Shown here piece after piece: positions 46,898 through 56,532 of a stretch of 64,000 nt of DNA. The stretch lies in contig NZ_QPJC01000001.1 of NCBI RefSeq assembly GCF_003337235.1, forward strand, positions 586,353-650,352. Direction: 5' to 3'. How positions within the stretch are numbered: the first letter of the stretch is position 1; every line of letters starts with the position of its first letter. The notes under the pieces are model-generated. The model had not been told where the DNA came from. It searched no databases and saw only the letters and a program-made list of their open reading frames with translations. This DNA comes from Halopolyspora algeriensis. GTDB lineage: Bacteria; Actinomycetota; Actinomycetes; Mycobacteriales; Pseudonocardiaceae. The position numbers and the translations under genes are program-made.

Positions 46898-48648
46898 ATG
46901 CGAGCGGAACGCAAGCGGAAAACGACCAACAGCAACAAGGACTTGCCGAACAACCGGGGCGTACCGACTGGCGCATCTTCAGTGTCGCGGCCGTGATCGC
47001 CCTGGCCTTCGTCACCTGGGGTGCGTCCTTTCCCAGCTCGCTGGCCAACACCGCGAGTGCCGCGCTGACCTTCCTCGTCCGTGACGCGGGCTGGGTCTTC
47101 GTCCTCGCGGGGACGACTTTCGTGATCTTCGCCGTGTGGCTGGCGTTCAGCAGGTACGGCAGGATCCGGCTGGGGGCCGAGGACGAGGAGCCGGAGTTTC
47201 ACACCGCCTCGTGGATCGCGATGATGTTCGCCGCCGGCATGGGCATCGGTCTGATGTTCTACGGGGTCAGCGAGCCGCTGAGCCACTTCGCCGACCCACC
47301 CCCGGGCACGGTCCCGGCGGGCACCGACGCGGCGGCACGGACCGCGATGGCCACGTCGCTGTTCCACTGGACCCTGCACCCCTGGTCCATCTACGCGGTG
47401 GTGGGCCTGGCACTGGCCTACAGCAGCTACCGCCGTGGGCGCCCCCAGTTGCTGAGCTCGGCGTTCGCGCCGTTCTTCGCCAACCAGCGCTCCGGCGGGC
47501 TCGGCGGGAAGGTCATCGACACGCTGGCCATCCTCGCGACCATCTTCGGTACCGCTGCCTCCCTGGGACTCGGTGCCACGCAGATCCGCTCCGGACTCCA
47601 GCAGGTCGGATGGCTGGGTCAGGCGGGTTCCACCACTCTCGTGGTGATCATCGCCCTGCTGATCGGTGCTTTCGTGGCTTCGGCCGTTTCCGGCGTGGCC
47701 AGGGGCATCCAGTACCTGTCGAACAGCAACATGGTGCTGGCGACGTTCGTGGCCGTGTTCACCCTCGTGACCGGGCCGACGGTGTTCATCCTCGATCTCC
47801 TCCCGACCTCGGTCGGCACCTACTTCTCCCAGTTCGGGGGCATGGTCTCGCGTGCGGGCGCCTTCGGTGGCGCGGAGATGCAGACCTGGCTGTCCAACTG
47901 GACGATCTTCTACTGGGCGTGGTGGATCTCCTGGTCGCCGTTCGTCGGGATGTTCATCGCCCGCATCAGCCGGGGGCGCACCGTCCGCCAGTTCATCGGC
48001 GGTGTGTTGCTGGTCCCCAGCGTGATCAGCCTGATCTGGTTCGCCATCCTCGGCGGCACCGCCATCCAGATGCAGCGCACGGGTACGGACCTGGCCGCCG
48101 CCGGTGACACGGAGGCGCAGCTGTTCGGCATGTTGCAGAATTTGCCGTGGGGCACGGTGGTTTCCGTCGTGGCGATGATCCTGATCATCAACTTCTTCAT
48201 CACCAGTGCGGATTCCGCCTCGATCGTCATCGGTTCGTTGTCGCAGCACGGCAGTGTGCATCCGAAGACCTGGGTGGTCGTGTTCTGGGGCCTGGTCATC
48301 GGAGCGGTCGCGACCGTGATGCTGCTGTCGGGAGGCAGCGATGCCCTCACCGGATTGCAGAACATCACGATCATCGCGTCTTCACCATTCGTGCTGGTGG
48401 TCCTCCTGCTGTGTGTCTCCCTGGTCAAGGACATGAACACGGACACGCTCATGCTGCGGGACACCAAGGCGGCCGAGGTGCTGGAGCAGGCGGTCATCAC
48501 CGGCACCGAGGAACACGAGGGCGAATTCCAGCTGAGTGTTTCCCCGGCCGAATCCACCGGGTCCTCGGGCAAGAGCGCCGACTCCGAAGGTTCTGGGGAC
48601 ACCGATTCCTCCGGTAGTGGCCGGACGGGTGGGGCGAGCTCCGGATGA
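46882..48648 (+). CDS. BCCT-family betaine/choline/carnitine transporter (copy 1)
   Basis: BCCT carriers import trimethylammonium osmolytes such as glycine betaine. The 588-residue protein has twelve predicted membrane segments and the substrate-path motif MMFAAGMGIGLMFYGVSEPL; the GMGIG form is that of Na-coupled BetP-type carriers. The conserved FYWAWWISWSPFVGMFIARI and SRGRTVRQFIGGVLLVPSVI are present, as is an acidic/Ser-rich C-terminal tail. ATG 46882 starts MPVSTDASGTQ; its leader is duplicated before the next gene. A role in osmoadaptation is inferred from family. Confidence 0.93.
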   Translation: MPVSTDASGTQAENDQQQQGLAEQPGRTDWRIFSVAAVIALAFVTWGASFPSSLANTASAALTFLVRDAGWVFVLAGTTFVIFAVWLAFSRYGRIRLGAEDEEPEFHTASWIAMMFAAGMGIGLMFYGVSEPLSHFADPPPGTVPAGTDAAARTAMATSLFHWTLHPWSIYAVVGLALAYSSYRRGRPQLLSSAFAPFFANQRSGGLGGKVIDTLAILATIFGTAASLGLGATQIRSGLQQVGWLGQAGSTTLVVIIALLIGAFVASAVSGVARGIQYLSNSNMVLATFVAVFTLVTGPTVFILDLLPTSVGTYFSQFGGMVSRAGAFGGAEMQTWLSNWTIFYWAWWISWSPFVGMFIARISRGRTVRQFIGGVLLVPSVISLIWFAILGGTAIQMQRTGTDLAAAGDTEAQLFGMLQNLPWGTVVSVVAMILIINFFITSADSASIVIGSLSQHGSVHPKTWVVVFWGLVIGAVATVMLLSGGSDALTGLQNITIIASSPFVLVVLLLCVSLVKDMNTDTLMLRDTKAAEVLEQAVITGTEEHEGEFQLSVSPAESTGSSGKSADSEGSGDTDSSGSGRTGGASSG

Positions 48649-48904
48649 GCCACCGAACGCGGCCGGTCGGATGAGACCGGGTTCGCACGCCTTGTGCATC
48701 CGGTGTACGGGAGTTGGTGTCTCGTGTGACGCGGCGTAACCTACCCGGGGACTGACAGCGACCTCGGAAACGATCCGGCTTGCCGGGCAAGCTGCTTTTC
48801 CGGTGGCCGAGGTCGGCCCGTGCGCTGCCTGTTGCCCGGGTATGCCGGTGTGCATGCGTGGAAGAGTGCGTGTGCCCGTGCCGGTGCTCCGGGCAACCGT
48901 GCCC

Positions 48905-48960
48905 GAGCACTGGAAAGGAGGGGCGTCGCGGCAGTCGGCGTCGAATGCCTGTGTCGACGG
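48905..48960 (+). repeat. Duplicated leader, copy 2 (before second BCCT gene)
   Basis: This 56-base copy of the element at 46841-46897 again places AAGGAGGGG about 24 bases before the ATG, so the unusual spacing is conserved in both copies. Confidence 0.85.
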
Positions 48961-50795
48961 AAACCTCACAAGAGCAGGGAAGCCCCGGGAACTCGGGCCG
49001 AGATCCGGGTGGTCGGGCCGTTCCGGAATCGCAAGCACGTCAACCTACCGACTGGGTGGTTTTCGGGACCGTCGCGGCGATCATGGTCGGCCTTGTCGCC
49101 TGGGGCGGAGTCGCGACGGATTCGCTGAGCGGCTTCGCGTCGGGTGCGCTGACGTGGTTGATCAGCAACGTCGGCTGGTTCCTCGTCCTGTCCGCCACGG
49201 GATTCGTCCTGTTCGCCCTGTACCTGGCGTTCAGCCGGTTCGGCCGGATTCCGCTGGGCGGTGACGACGAGAGACCGGAGTTCCGGACGGTTTCCTGGAT
49301 CGCGATGATGTTCAGCGCCGGCATGGGGATCGGTCTCATGTTCTTCGGTGTCAGCGAACCGCTCTCGCATTTCGTCAATCCGCCTCCGGGAGTGGTGCCC
49401 ACGGTCCCCGGGCCCGGTGGCGAAACCGTCGTCGCGCCCGAGGCGACGGATCAGGCCATCCGCACCGCGATGGCGACCTCGCTGTTCCACTGGACGTTGC
49501 ACCCGTGGGCCATCTATGCGGTGGCAGGCCTGGCGATCGCCTACAACGCCTTCCGCAAGGGGCGCAGGCAGCTCATCAGCGCGGTGTTCATCCCGCTGAT
49601 CGGCAAGCGCAACGCCGAGGGGCCGATCGGCAAGCTGATCGACATCCTGGCGCTGTTCGCCACGCTGTTCGGCTCGGCGGCCTCCTTGGGGATCGGTACC
49701 CTGCAGATCCGTACCGGGATGCAGGAGGCAGGCTGGATCGGTGGTGCCGGCACGATCATCCTGGTCCTGATCATCATCGTGCTCACGATCTGCTTCATCG
49801 CCTCGGCCGTCTCCGGTATCGCGCGGGGGATCCAGTACCTGTCCAACATCAACATGGTGCTGGCCGCCCTGCTGGCGTTGTTCGTGTTCGTGGTCGGGCC
49901 GACCGTGTTCATGCTGAATCTGGTCCCCACCTCGATCGGCAGCTACTTCAGTCATTTCGGGCTCATGGCCTCGCGCTCCGGCGCCACCGGAGGCGCCGAG
50001 ATGAACGAATGGCTGCAGACCTGGACCATTTTCTACTGGGCGTGGTGGATCTCCTGGACACCGTTCGTCGGGATGTTCATCGCCCGCATCAGCCGAGGCC
50101 GGACGATCCGCCAGTTCATCGGCGGTGTGTTGCTGGTCCCGAGCGTGGTCAGCGTGGTCTGGTTCGCCGTCTTCGGCGGCGCGGCGATCGGTCTGCAGCG
50201 TGATGGCGTCGATGTCTACGGCGAGGGCAACCCGCAGGCCCAGACCTTCGACATGCTCGCCGCGTTGCCGCTGAGTGCGATCACCTCGGTGCTGGTGATG
50301 ATCCTGGTGGCGATCTTCTTCGTCTCCGGTGCCGACGCGGGTTCGGTCGTGATGGGCACGCTGTCCCAGCGCGGATCCATCGAGCCGACCCGGCCGGTCG
50401 TCATCTTCTGGGGTGCCGCCACCGGTGCGGTCGCCGCGATCATGCTGGTGATCGGGGGCGGTGGGGACGAGGCCCTGACCGGTGTCCAGAACCTCACGTT
50501 CATCGGTGCGCTGCCGTTCACGGTCGTGATGGTCCTGATGTGCTTCGCGATGATGAAGGAACTGCGCAGTGACCCGATCGCTCTGCGGGAGGCCAAGGGT
50601 GCCGAGGTGCTGGAAGCGGCCGTGGCGCAGGGAACCGAGGAGCACGCCGGTGAGTTCCAGCTGGAGATCTCCCGAGCCGAGAACGAGGGGGACACCGATA
50701 CCCCGGGTCGCTCGAACGGGCCCCACGAGGAGGCGTCCATCGGATCCGGTAGTACCGCGGTGAGATCGGATTCCTCCGAGCAGAGCGGCAGCTGA
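48945..50795 (+). CDS. BCCT-family betaine/choline/carnitine transporter (copy 2)
   Basis: A tandem paralogue of the preceding gene: 616 residues, with the same MMFSAGMGIGLMFFGVSEPL, FYWAWWISWTPFVGMFIARI and SRGRTIRQFIGGVLLVPSVV blocks and a longer extracytoplasmic loop (PGVVPTVPGPGGETVVAPEA). Both copies also share the EEHxGEFQL motif before divergent polar C-termini. ATG 48945 was chosen by alignment with copy 1 (MPVST). Two carriers suggest different affinities or activation thresholds. Confidence 0.93.
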   Translation: MPVSTETSQEQGSPGNSGRDPGGRAVPESQARQPTDWVVFGTVAAIMVGLVAWGGVATDSLSGFASGALTWLISNVGWFLVLSATGFVLFALYLAFSRFGRIPLGGDDERPEFRTVSWIAMMFSAGMGIGLMFFGVSEPLSHFVNPPPGVVPTVPGPGGETVVAPEATDQAIRTAMATSLFHWTLHPWAIYAVAGLAIAYNAFRKGRRQLISAVFIPLIGKRNAEGPIGKLIDILALFATLFGSAASLGIGTLQIRTGMQEAGWIGGAGTIILVLIIIVLTICFIASAVSGIARGIQYLSNINMVLAALLALFVFVVGPTVFMLNLVPTSIGSYFSHFGLMASRSGATGGAEMNEWLQTWTIFYWAWWISWTPFVGMFIARISRGRTIRQFIGGVLLVPSVVSVVWFAVFGGAAIGLQRDGVDVYGEGNPQAQTFDMLAALPLSAITSVLVMILVAIFFVSGADAGSVVMGTLSQRGSIEPTRPVVIFWGAATGAVAAIMLVIGGGGDEALTGVQNLTFIGALPFTVVMVLMCFAMMKELRSDPIALREAKGAEVLEAAVAQGTEEHAGEFQLEISRAENEGDTDTPGRSNGPHEEASIGSGSTAVRSDSSEQSGS

Positions 50796-50858
50796 CCCGC
50801 GGGTTCACCGGGGTTCGCACGTTGCGTCGTTCGGCTCCGTTCCGGTGATCGGATGCCA

Positions 50859-51515
50859 CTAGAGCTCGAGGCGTCGCATGATGTCGTCCTCGATCCGGCT
50901 GAGCTCGCCCGCGACCGAGCGGTGGGCGGCCCGGCGGCGGCTGCTGGGCATCCGCTCGGCGGCCCGGACCGCGCTGGTGAGCTGCCCGAGCCGTTTCTCG
51001 GCGTTGTCGGTGAACCGCTCGACGTTCACCTGCGAGGTCGTGGAATCACCGTCGCCGTGCCCGTCGGTTCTGGTGCGCAGGTCCTGCAGCGCATCGGCGT
51101 CACCTGCGATCCGAGCGTGCAGGGCCGCACCCCTGCCGGAGAAACGCGCCAGATCCCCGACGGGGACACCGAGCCGGCGGGCCCGCATCCGGTCGTAACC
51201 GTCCCGCGCGGTGAAAGCGGCCTTGGCGATGTAGGGGGCGAGGACCGGAGCGACGATCTTGAAGACACCGACGGCCTTCTTCGTGTTGCCCGGTGTGATC
51301 CGGCCGTGCTCGCCTTTCTTCTGGGCCTTGGCAGCGGCCTTCTCGGCTTTGGCCGTGGCCTTGGCCTTCTGCTTTTCGGATTTCGCCGTGGTCTTCGCGG
51401 TTTTCCGATCGAGCTTTGCTCGTTGTGCCACATCCTTGCGGTACCGGCGTGGTGAGGACGACCCGGGGGTGGCGGACTTCTGCTCGTCCGCTGGGTTCCT
51501 CGTGAAACGTGCCAT
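50859..51515 (-). CDS. DUF6474-like conserved actinobacterial protein
   Basis: The 218-residue protein (MARFTRNPADEQKSATPGSS) has a Lys/Ala-rich coiled segment (about 40-85), a conserved block (KKAVGVFKIVAPVLAPYIAK, then AAFTARDGYDRMRARRLGVP and GDLARFSGRGAALHARIAGD) and a helical C-terminus with SRIEDDIMRRLEL. The block resembles the DUF6474 family from memory; function is unknown. ATG 51513-51515 is preceded by GGAGGTG. It is convergent with the BCCT gene and divergent from the RecB-like nuclease gene. Confidence 0.78.
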   Translation of the reverse strand: MARFTRNPADEQKSATPGSSSPRRYRKDVAQRAKLDRKTAKTTAKSEKQKAKATAKAEKAAAKAQKKGEHGRITPGNTKKAVGVFKIVAPVLAPYIAKAAFTARDGYDRMRARRLGVPVGDLARFSGRGAALHARIAGDADALQDLRTRTDGHGDGDSTTSQVNVERFTDNAEKRLGQLTSAVRAAERMPSSRRRAAHRSVAGELSRIEDDIMRRLEL

Positions 51516-51708
51516 CGCAGCGAACACCTCCGACCGGCCCCTCGGGCCGCGTGGCTGGCTCTCGTGTGATCAGTCTAGTGCGCTGGGCCGATCGGCACGA
51601 CTGCAACGCAGGACGAGCTCAGCGCCCTGTGTGACATTGACCGCGTGTGTGGGGAGTGTGACCGGGGTGACCGGCGCACCTGCCGGGTTGAGGACATACC
51701 CTGCAAGC

Positions 51709-53364
51709 GTGGATTCCGAGGTGCTGCTGGACGGAGGGGTGGTGACACGCTGCCGTCGCCGCGTGCATCTCGAGCACGAACCGACGGCGCGTGCGGTTCC
51801 GCAGGCACCACCGGACCCGGGCGTGGAGCAGCGCATCGCCGATGCCACCGAGCACCGTCGCGATCTCGCGGACAGGTTGGGCCGGCTGCTGGGCCCGGGC
51901 TGGACGGAGATCCCCCGGGAGGCGAGCCGGAGCAGCCGCGAGCGCGCGACCCTGGCGGCCATGCGCGCCGCGGTGCCCTACGTGTCGGCGGCCCAGCTCC
52001 CCCAGGACGCCACGGGAGGCAGGCGCGGTGGGGTGGACTTGCTTGTGCGCAGCGGTGACGGTTACGTACCGGTCCTCGTGGTCCGGCACAAGGTGACGGA
52101 TCCCGGCCGGGGTGCACGGACGTCGCCGCTGACGGACCCGCAGCCGCACTCGGCGCGGGCGGACCCGTCACGTAAGGGGCGTGCACAGCCGAGGGACCAA
52201 CTTCGCCTGGCGCACAGTGTGCGGCTGTTGCAGGCGTGCGGGATGCATGCCTCCGGCCACGTGGTCGGCGGGGTCATCGGCTCGGATGCCGACGTGGTGC
52301 TCTGGCACGACCTGGAAACGCCGAACTGCCCCGGTGGGCACAGCGTGCTGTCCGAGTACGACGAGCGGTTCGCGGATCGCCTTGCCGTGGCGGGTGCTGC
52401 GGCTTCGGAAGCCGAGCCGCTCGCGCGACCGTCGCGGATCTCGGAGTGCAAGGGGTGCCCGTGGTGGCCGGTCTGTGAACAGGAGTTGCGGGCGGCCAGG
52501 GATGTGAGCCTGGTGGTGCGTGGGGAGGACGCCGTGCTGCTGCGCGATGCAGGCGTTTCCACCGTGGACGAGCTCGCGCAGGTGACTCCGGCCGTCGCCG
52601 AGGCGCTGCCGCTGAGCGCGGCCAAGGTCTCGGATGCGGTGTTGCTGGCCAAGGCGTGGCTGCGGGACCTTCCCCTGGTTCGCCGTGTCCCGTCCCTGGA
52701 CGTTCCCCGCGGGGATGTCGAGGTCGATGTCGACATGGAGAGCTACGCCGATTCCGGCGCCTACCTGTGGGGTTGCTGGCTTTCCCGGACCGCCACGGGC
52801 ACGGAGACCGATCTCGGCGAGGTCGAGGGCTACCGGAGCTTCGCCACGTGGGATCCGCTGCCGTCCGACGACGAGGCCCGCTCGTTCGCGGAGTTCTGGT
52901 CGTGGTTCACCTCGGTGCGGGACCGCACCCGTGCGCGAGGCCTGACCTTCCGTGCCTACTGCTACAACGAGCTTGCGGAGAACCGCTGGATGCTCGCCTC
53001 GGCCGAGAGGTTCGCGGGCAAGCCCGGCATCCCCACCGTGGAAGAGGTTCGCGAGTTCATCGATTCCGACGAGTGGGTGGACCTGTTCGCCGTGGTCAGT
53101 GATCGGTTCCTGTGCCCGAACGGCAAGGGCCTGAAGGTGATCGCTCCCAACGCGGGCTTTTCCTGGCGGGATGCGCAGGCCGGTGGGGAGAATTCGATGC
53201 GCTGGTATCGCGACGCGGTGGGCTTGGACGGGGCCGCGCCGAACGAGTCGCAGCGGCAGCGCCTGCTGCAGTACAACGAGGATGATGTTCGCGCCACGCT
53301 GGCGATCCGTCGCTGGATGTCGGCTGAGGCGCAGTACCGGGTTCCCTACGTGGGCGACCTGTGA
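51709..53364 (+). CDS. TM0106-family RecB-like nuclease with RNase H-like C-terminus
   Basis: TM0106-type proteins combine a RecB/PD-(D/E)XK nuclease region with a predicted RNase_H_2 exonuclease domain; their role in repair or RNA turnover is unclear. The 551-residue protein has GGVDLLVRSGDGYVPVLVVR in the nuclease core, a Cys cluster (SECKGCPWWPVCEQEL) like the Fe-S Cys of Cas4/AddB nucleases, and a helix-hairpin segment. The C-terminal exonuclease motifs are EVDVDMESYADSGAYLWGCW and YNEDDVRATLAIRRW. The start is GTG 51709; earlier in-frame sequence lies opposite another gene. Confidence 0.87.
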   Translation: MDSEVLLDGGVVTRCRRRVHLEHEPTARAVPQAPPDPGVEQRIADATEHRRDLADRLGRLLGPGWTEIPREASRSSRERATLAAMRAAVPYVSAAQLPQDATGGRRGGVDLLVRSGDGYVPVLVVRHKVTDPGRGARTSPLTDPQPHSARADPSRKGRAQPRDQLRLAHSVRLLQACGMHASGHVVGGVIGSDADVVLWHDLETPNCPGGHSVLSEYDERFADRLAVAGAAASEAEPLARPSRISECKGCPWWPVCEQELRAARDVSLVVRGEDAVLLRDAGVSTVDELAQVTPAVAEALPLSAAKVSDAVLLAKAWLRDLPLVRRVPSLDVPRGDVEVDVDMESYADSGAYLWGCWLSRTATGTETDLGEVEGYRSFATWDPLPSDDEARSFAEFWSWFTSVRDRTRARGLTFRAYCYNELAENRWMLASAERFAGKPGIPTVEEVREFIDSDEWVDLFAVVSDRFLCPNGKGLKVIAPNAGFSWRDAQAGGENSMRWYRDAVGLDGAAPNESQRQRLLQYNEDDVRATLAIRRWMSAEAQYRVPYVGDL

Positions 53365-53585
53365 TCGACCCCGGAGCGTCGCGTGGATCGATGCTCGTTT
53401 CGGGAGTTGCGCCGCGCCCGTGACCCGGCCACCAGCAACAACGCCATCAGCGGCAGTGCTGCCAGGAGCGCGAGGCCGAGGAATGCGGCGACGAGCCCGA
53501 GGAGTTCCATGGACCGATGGTGGTCGATGTCGCTCCGACGCGCTTCGCCCATCAGTGGCTTTTTTCGGGGCTTGAGACGACGCAT
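53346..53585 (-). CDS. Small single-span membrane protein
   Basis: A 79-residue frame starting MRRLKPRKKPLMGEARRSDI with one hydrophobic helix (LLGLVAAFLGLALLAALPLM) and a basic tail (RARRNSRNEHRSTRRSG). It overlaps the convergent nuclease gene by 19 bases. GGAG lies before the ATG. No family is recognised; a later start at MELLGLVAAF is possible. Moderate support only. Confidence 0.45.
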   Translation of the reverse strand: MRRLKPRKKPLMGEARRSDIDHHRSMELLGLVAAFLGLALLAALPLMALLLVAGSRARRNSRNEHRSTRRSGVDHRSPT

Positions 53586-53634
53586 TGTCACTCCGGGTCC
53601 CCGATTGACCGCTTCGGAGGTAACCCGGCTCGGT

Positions 53635-54597
53635 TCACCTGCGGGTGGGAGGGCAGATCGCGTCGAGTTCGCCGCGGTCGTCCTCCGAGGGGCGCCACTG
53701 CCCGGCACGGGCGTTCGCCTCGACCTGTTCCGGTGAGGTCGCACCACTGATCACCGAACCGACCGCGGGCTGTGCCGCCAGCCAGCCGATCGCCACCGCG
53801 GTCATCGACACCCCTCGCTCGTCCGCGAAGGTGCGCAGGTGTTCGATGCGATCCCACGGCGCGTCGGCGAGCACCCGGTCGCGGCCCGAAAGTCTGCTGC
53901 CCGCCGGTGGCTGCTGATCCTTGCGGTACTTGCCGGTCAGCAGTCCGTTGGCCAGCGGGAAGTACGGGACGATTCCGACGCCGAATCGGGTGCAGGCGGG
54001 AATCACCTCACGCTCGGCCTCCCGCTCCAGCAGCGAATAGTGGTTCTGCGCCGATACCGGGGTGGTCAGCCCGGACGAGGTGGCCGTCCACGCCGCGTCG
54101 GCGGTTTGCCATCCGGCCAGGTTGCAGTGCCCGACGTAGCGGATCTTGCCCTCGTGGACGAGGTCGTCGAGCACCGACAGGGTCTCCCCCAGCGGCGTCA
54201 TGGGGTCCGGCCGGTGGAGCTGGTAGAGATCGATCCAGTCGGTGTCCAGGCGCCGCAGCGACGACTCGACCGCGCGGCGCACGTAACGGCGGGAACTGCG
54301 GGCGGTGTAGTCGGGACCGTTGGCTCCCTGCATGTCCATGCCGAACTTGGTGGCGATCACGGCGTGCTCGCGTTTGCCGGACAGTGCCTGCCCCAGCAGC
54401 TCCTCGCTGCGTCCGCGCGGGGCACCGTACACATCGGCCACGTCGAAGAAGGTGATTCCCGATTCCAGTGCCCGGTCCACCACCGCTCGGGCACCTGCCG
54501 GTGACTCGGTCGCTGTACCCGGCCTGCCGAGATTGTTGCAACCGAGGCCCACGGCGCTGACCACCAGACCGGATTCGCCCAGACGTCGCTGTTCCAC
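53635..54597 (-). CDS. Aldo/keto reductase
   Basis: A NADPH-dependent (alpha/beta)8-barrel oxidoreductase of 320 residues. The catalytic tetrad is visible: Asp and Tyr in GITFFDVADVYGAPRG, Lys in AVIATKFGMDMQ, His in DLYQLHRPDPMT. The nucleotide-binding C-terminus is also typical (AVGSVISGATSPEQVEANAR). GTG 54597 (VEQRRLGESGLVVSAVG) was chosen as the usual AKR start; a TTG at 54648 would add 17 residues. It is divergent from the gamma-glutamyltransferase gene. Substrate is unknown. Confidence 0.9.
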   Translation of the reverse strand: MEQRRLGESGLVVSAVGLGCNNLGRPGTATESPAGARAVVDRALESGITFFDVADVYGAPRGRSEELLGQALSGKREHAVIATKFGMDMQGANGPDYTARSSRRYVRRAVESSLRRLDTDWIDLYQLHRPDPMTPLGETLSVLDDLVHEGKIRYVGHCNLAGWQTADAAWTATSSGLTTPVSAQNHYSLLEREAEREVIPACTRFGVGIVPYFPLANGLLTGKYRKDQQPPAGSRLSGRDRVLADAPWDRIEHLRTFADERGVSMTAVAIGWLAAQPAVGSVISGATSPEQVEANARAGQWRPSEDDRGELDAICPPTRR

Positions 54598-54688
54598 GGG
54601 CAGTGAGCCTAAATGGCCGATCACCGTCCCGTCACTGCTTGACAACAATCGTTGATGGGCGGTCCGGGATCATGCGTCTAGGGTGGTC

Positions 54689-56500
54689 ATGATGTTCACC
54701 ACTCGCCCGGAACTGGCCGGCACGCACGGCATGGTCGCCACGACTCACTGGCTTGCCTCCGCGACCGGAATGGCCGTCCTGGAGGACGGGGGCAACGCGT
54801 TCGACGCCGCGACCGCCGCAGGATTCGTCCTCCAGGTCGTCGAACCCCACCTCAACGGCCCCGGAGGGGAGGTTCCCATCCTGTTCGCCACGGCCGGTGA
54901 TCCGCACCCGCGCGCTCTGCTGGGGCAGGGGCCCGCTCCTGCCGCGGCCACCGTCCCGTATCTGCGTGACGAGCTCGACCTGGACCTCGTCCCGGGCAGC
55001 GGCCTGCTCCCGGCCACCGTGCCGGGGGCCTGGGACGGTTGGCTGACCCTGCTGCGCGACCACGGCACCAAGTCGCTGCGCGAGGTCCTCGGCCATGCGA
55101 TCTCCTACGCCCGCACCGGGGTCCCCGTCGTCGAGCGCCTCAGCACCACCATCGGCACGGTGCGCGAGATGTTCCGCGAACACTGGCCGTCCTCGGCGCG
55201 GTTGTGGCTGGTCGACGATGCCGCACCCCAGCCGGGCAGTGTGCTGCGCAACCCCACCCTGGCCGATACCTGGCAGCGGCTGTTGTCCGAGGCCGACGCG
55301 GTGGGCGGTGATCGTCAGGCGCGGATCGACGCCGCGCGCCGTGCCTGGTCGCAGGGCTTTGTTGCCGAGACGATCGAGAAGTTCGTGCGCACCCCCGTGC
55401 GGGACAATTCCGGACACGACCATGCCGGGCTGCTCACCGGGCAGGACATGGCCGCTTTCCGCGCGACCTATGCGGACACGGTGCTGACCGACCTGCCGGG
55501 CGGCTGGACGTTGGCGAAGGTCGGGATGGAGTCGCAGGGGCCGGTCCTGGCGCAGCAGTTGCGCCTGCTGGAGGGTATGGGTGACCGGATCGGCTATACC
55601 GGTGGCCTGCCCGACGCCGACACGGTGCATGTCGCGGTGGAGGCGGCGAAGCTGGCTTTCGCCGACCGGGAGGCGTGGTACGGCGATTCCGCGGAACCGG
55701 GCGTGGTGGCTGACCTGCTCTCCCGTGCTTATGCCGACTCCCGGCGAGGGCTGATCGATGAGCACGCTTCCCTGGAGCTGCGGCCGGGTTCTCCCGGCGG
55801 TCGCCGGGTGCGGTTACCGACATTCGTGGCCGAGGGCCGCGGAGCCGGGGGTCCCGAGGATCCGAGTGGCGTCGGCCTCGGAGAACCGACCGTGTCACCG
55901 TCCGGGGAGAGCCGGGGGGACACGGTGCATCTCGACGTCGTGGATCGCTGGGGCAATATCGTTTCGGCGACTCCGTCCGGTGGGTGGTTGCAGTCCTCGC
56001 CCGCGATTCCGGAACTGGGGTTCTGTCTGGGGACCCGTGCGCAGATGTTCTGGCTGCAGGAGGGGTTGCCGAACTCGCTCGTGCCGGGCAAGCGGCCCCG
56101 CATCACACTCAGTCCGTCGCTGGCACTGCGGGAGGGGGTGCCGGTTCTCGCGTTCGGCACGCCCGGTGGGGATCAGCAGGATCAGTGGCAGTTGTGCTTC
56201 TGGCTCGCTCATGTGCACGGCGGGTTGAACCTGCAGGAGGCGATCGATGCCCCCGCGTGGCATTCCCGCGCGTTCCCGACCTCGTTCTATCCCCGCACAT
56301 GGCAGCCGGGCAGGCTGATGGTGGAGTCGCGACTCGGTCCCGAACGCATCGCCGACCTCGAACGACGCGGTCACGAGGTCGTCGACGCCGGGCCCTGGGC
56401 GCTGGGGCGGCTGTCGGCGGTCTCCCGCGACCCGGAGACGGGGCTGCTGCGTGCGGCCGCCAACGCCCGCGGCGCCCAGGGCTACGCCGTGGGCAGGTGA
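54689..56500 (+). CDS. Gamma-glutamyltransferase (Ntn-hydrolase) family protein
   Basis: GGT-family enzymes are autoprocessed Ntn hydrolases that transfer or hydrolyse gamma-glutamyl groups, for example of glutathione-like thiols. The 603-residue protein begins MMFTTRPELAGTHGMVATTH. It has the large-subunit segment GGNAFDAATAAGFVLQVVEP, the predicted processing/nucleophile Thr412 in SRGDTVHLDVVDRWGNIVSA and the C-terminal TPGGDQQDQWQLCFWLAHVH. No signal peptide is evident, suggesting a cytoplasmic enzyme. ATG 54689 or 54692 is the start. Substrate is unknown. Confidence 0.9.
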   Translation: MMFTTRPELAGTHGMVATTHWLASATGMAVLEDGGNAFDAATAAGFVLQVVEPHLNGPGGEVPILFATAGDPHPRALLGQGPAPAAATVPYLRDELDLDLVPGSGLLPATVPGAWDGWLTLLRDHGTKSLREVLGHAISYARTGVPVVERLSTTIGTVREMFREHWPSSARLWLVDDAAPQPGSVLRNPTLADTWQRLLSEADAVGGDRQARIDAARRAWSQGFVAETIEKFVRTPVRDNSGHDHAGLLTGQDMAAFRATYADTVLTDLPGGWTLAKVGMESQGPVLAQQLRLLEGMGDRIGYTGGLPDADTVHVAVEAAKLAFADREAWYGDSAEPGVVADLLSRAYADSRRGLIDEHASLELRPGSPGGRRVRLPTFVAEGRGAGGPEDPSGVGLGEPTVSPSGESRGDTVHLDVVDRWGNIVSATPSGGWLQSSPAIPELGFCLGTRAQMFWLQEGLPNSLVPGKRPRITLSPSLALREGVPVLAFGTPGGDQQDQWQLCFWLAHVHGGLNLQEAIDAPAWHSRAFPTSFYPRTWQPGRLMVESRLGPERIADLERRGHEVVDAGPWALGRLSAVSRDPETGLLRAAANARGAQGYAVGR

Positions 56501-56532
56501 GGACCGCCCTCGGCCGGGTCGGCGGGATCAGG

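Noticed and set aside
51495-51508. parS-like sequence GTTCCTCGTGAAAC
   Set aside because: It matches the 14-base parS consensus at only 12 positions and lies in the coding start of another gene; no parAB genes or further sites were seen in the window.
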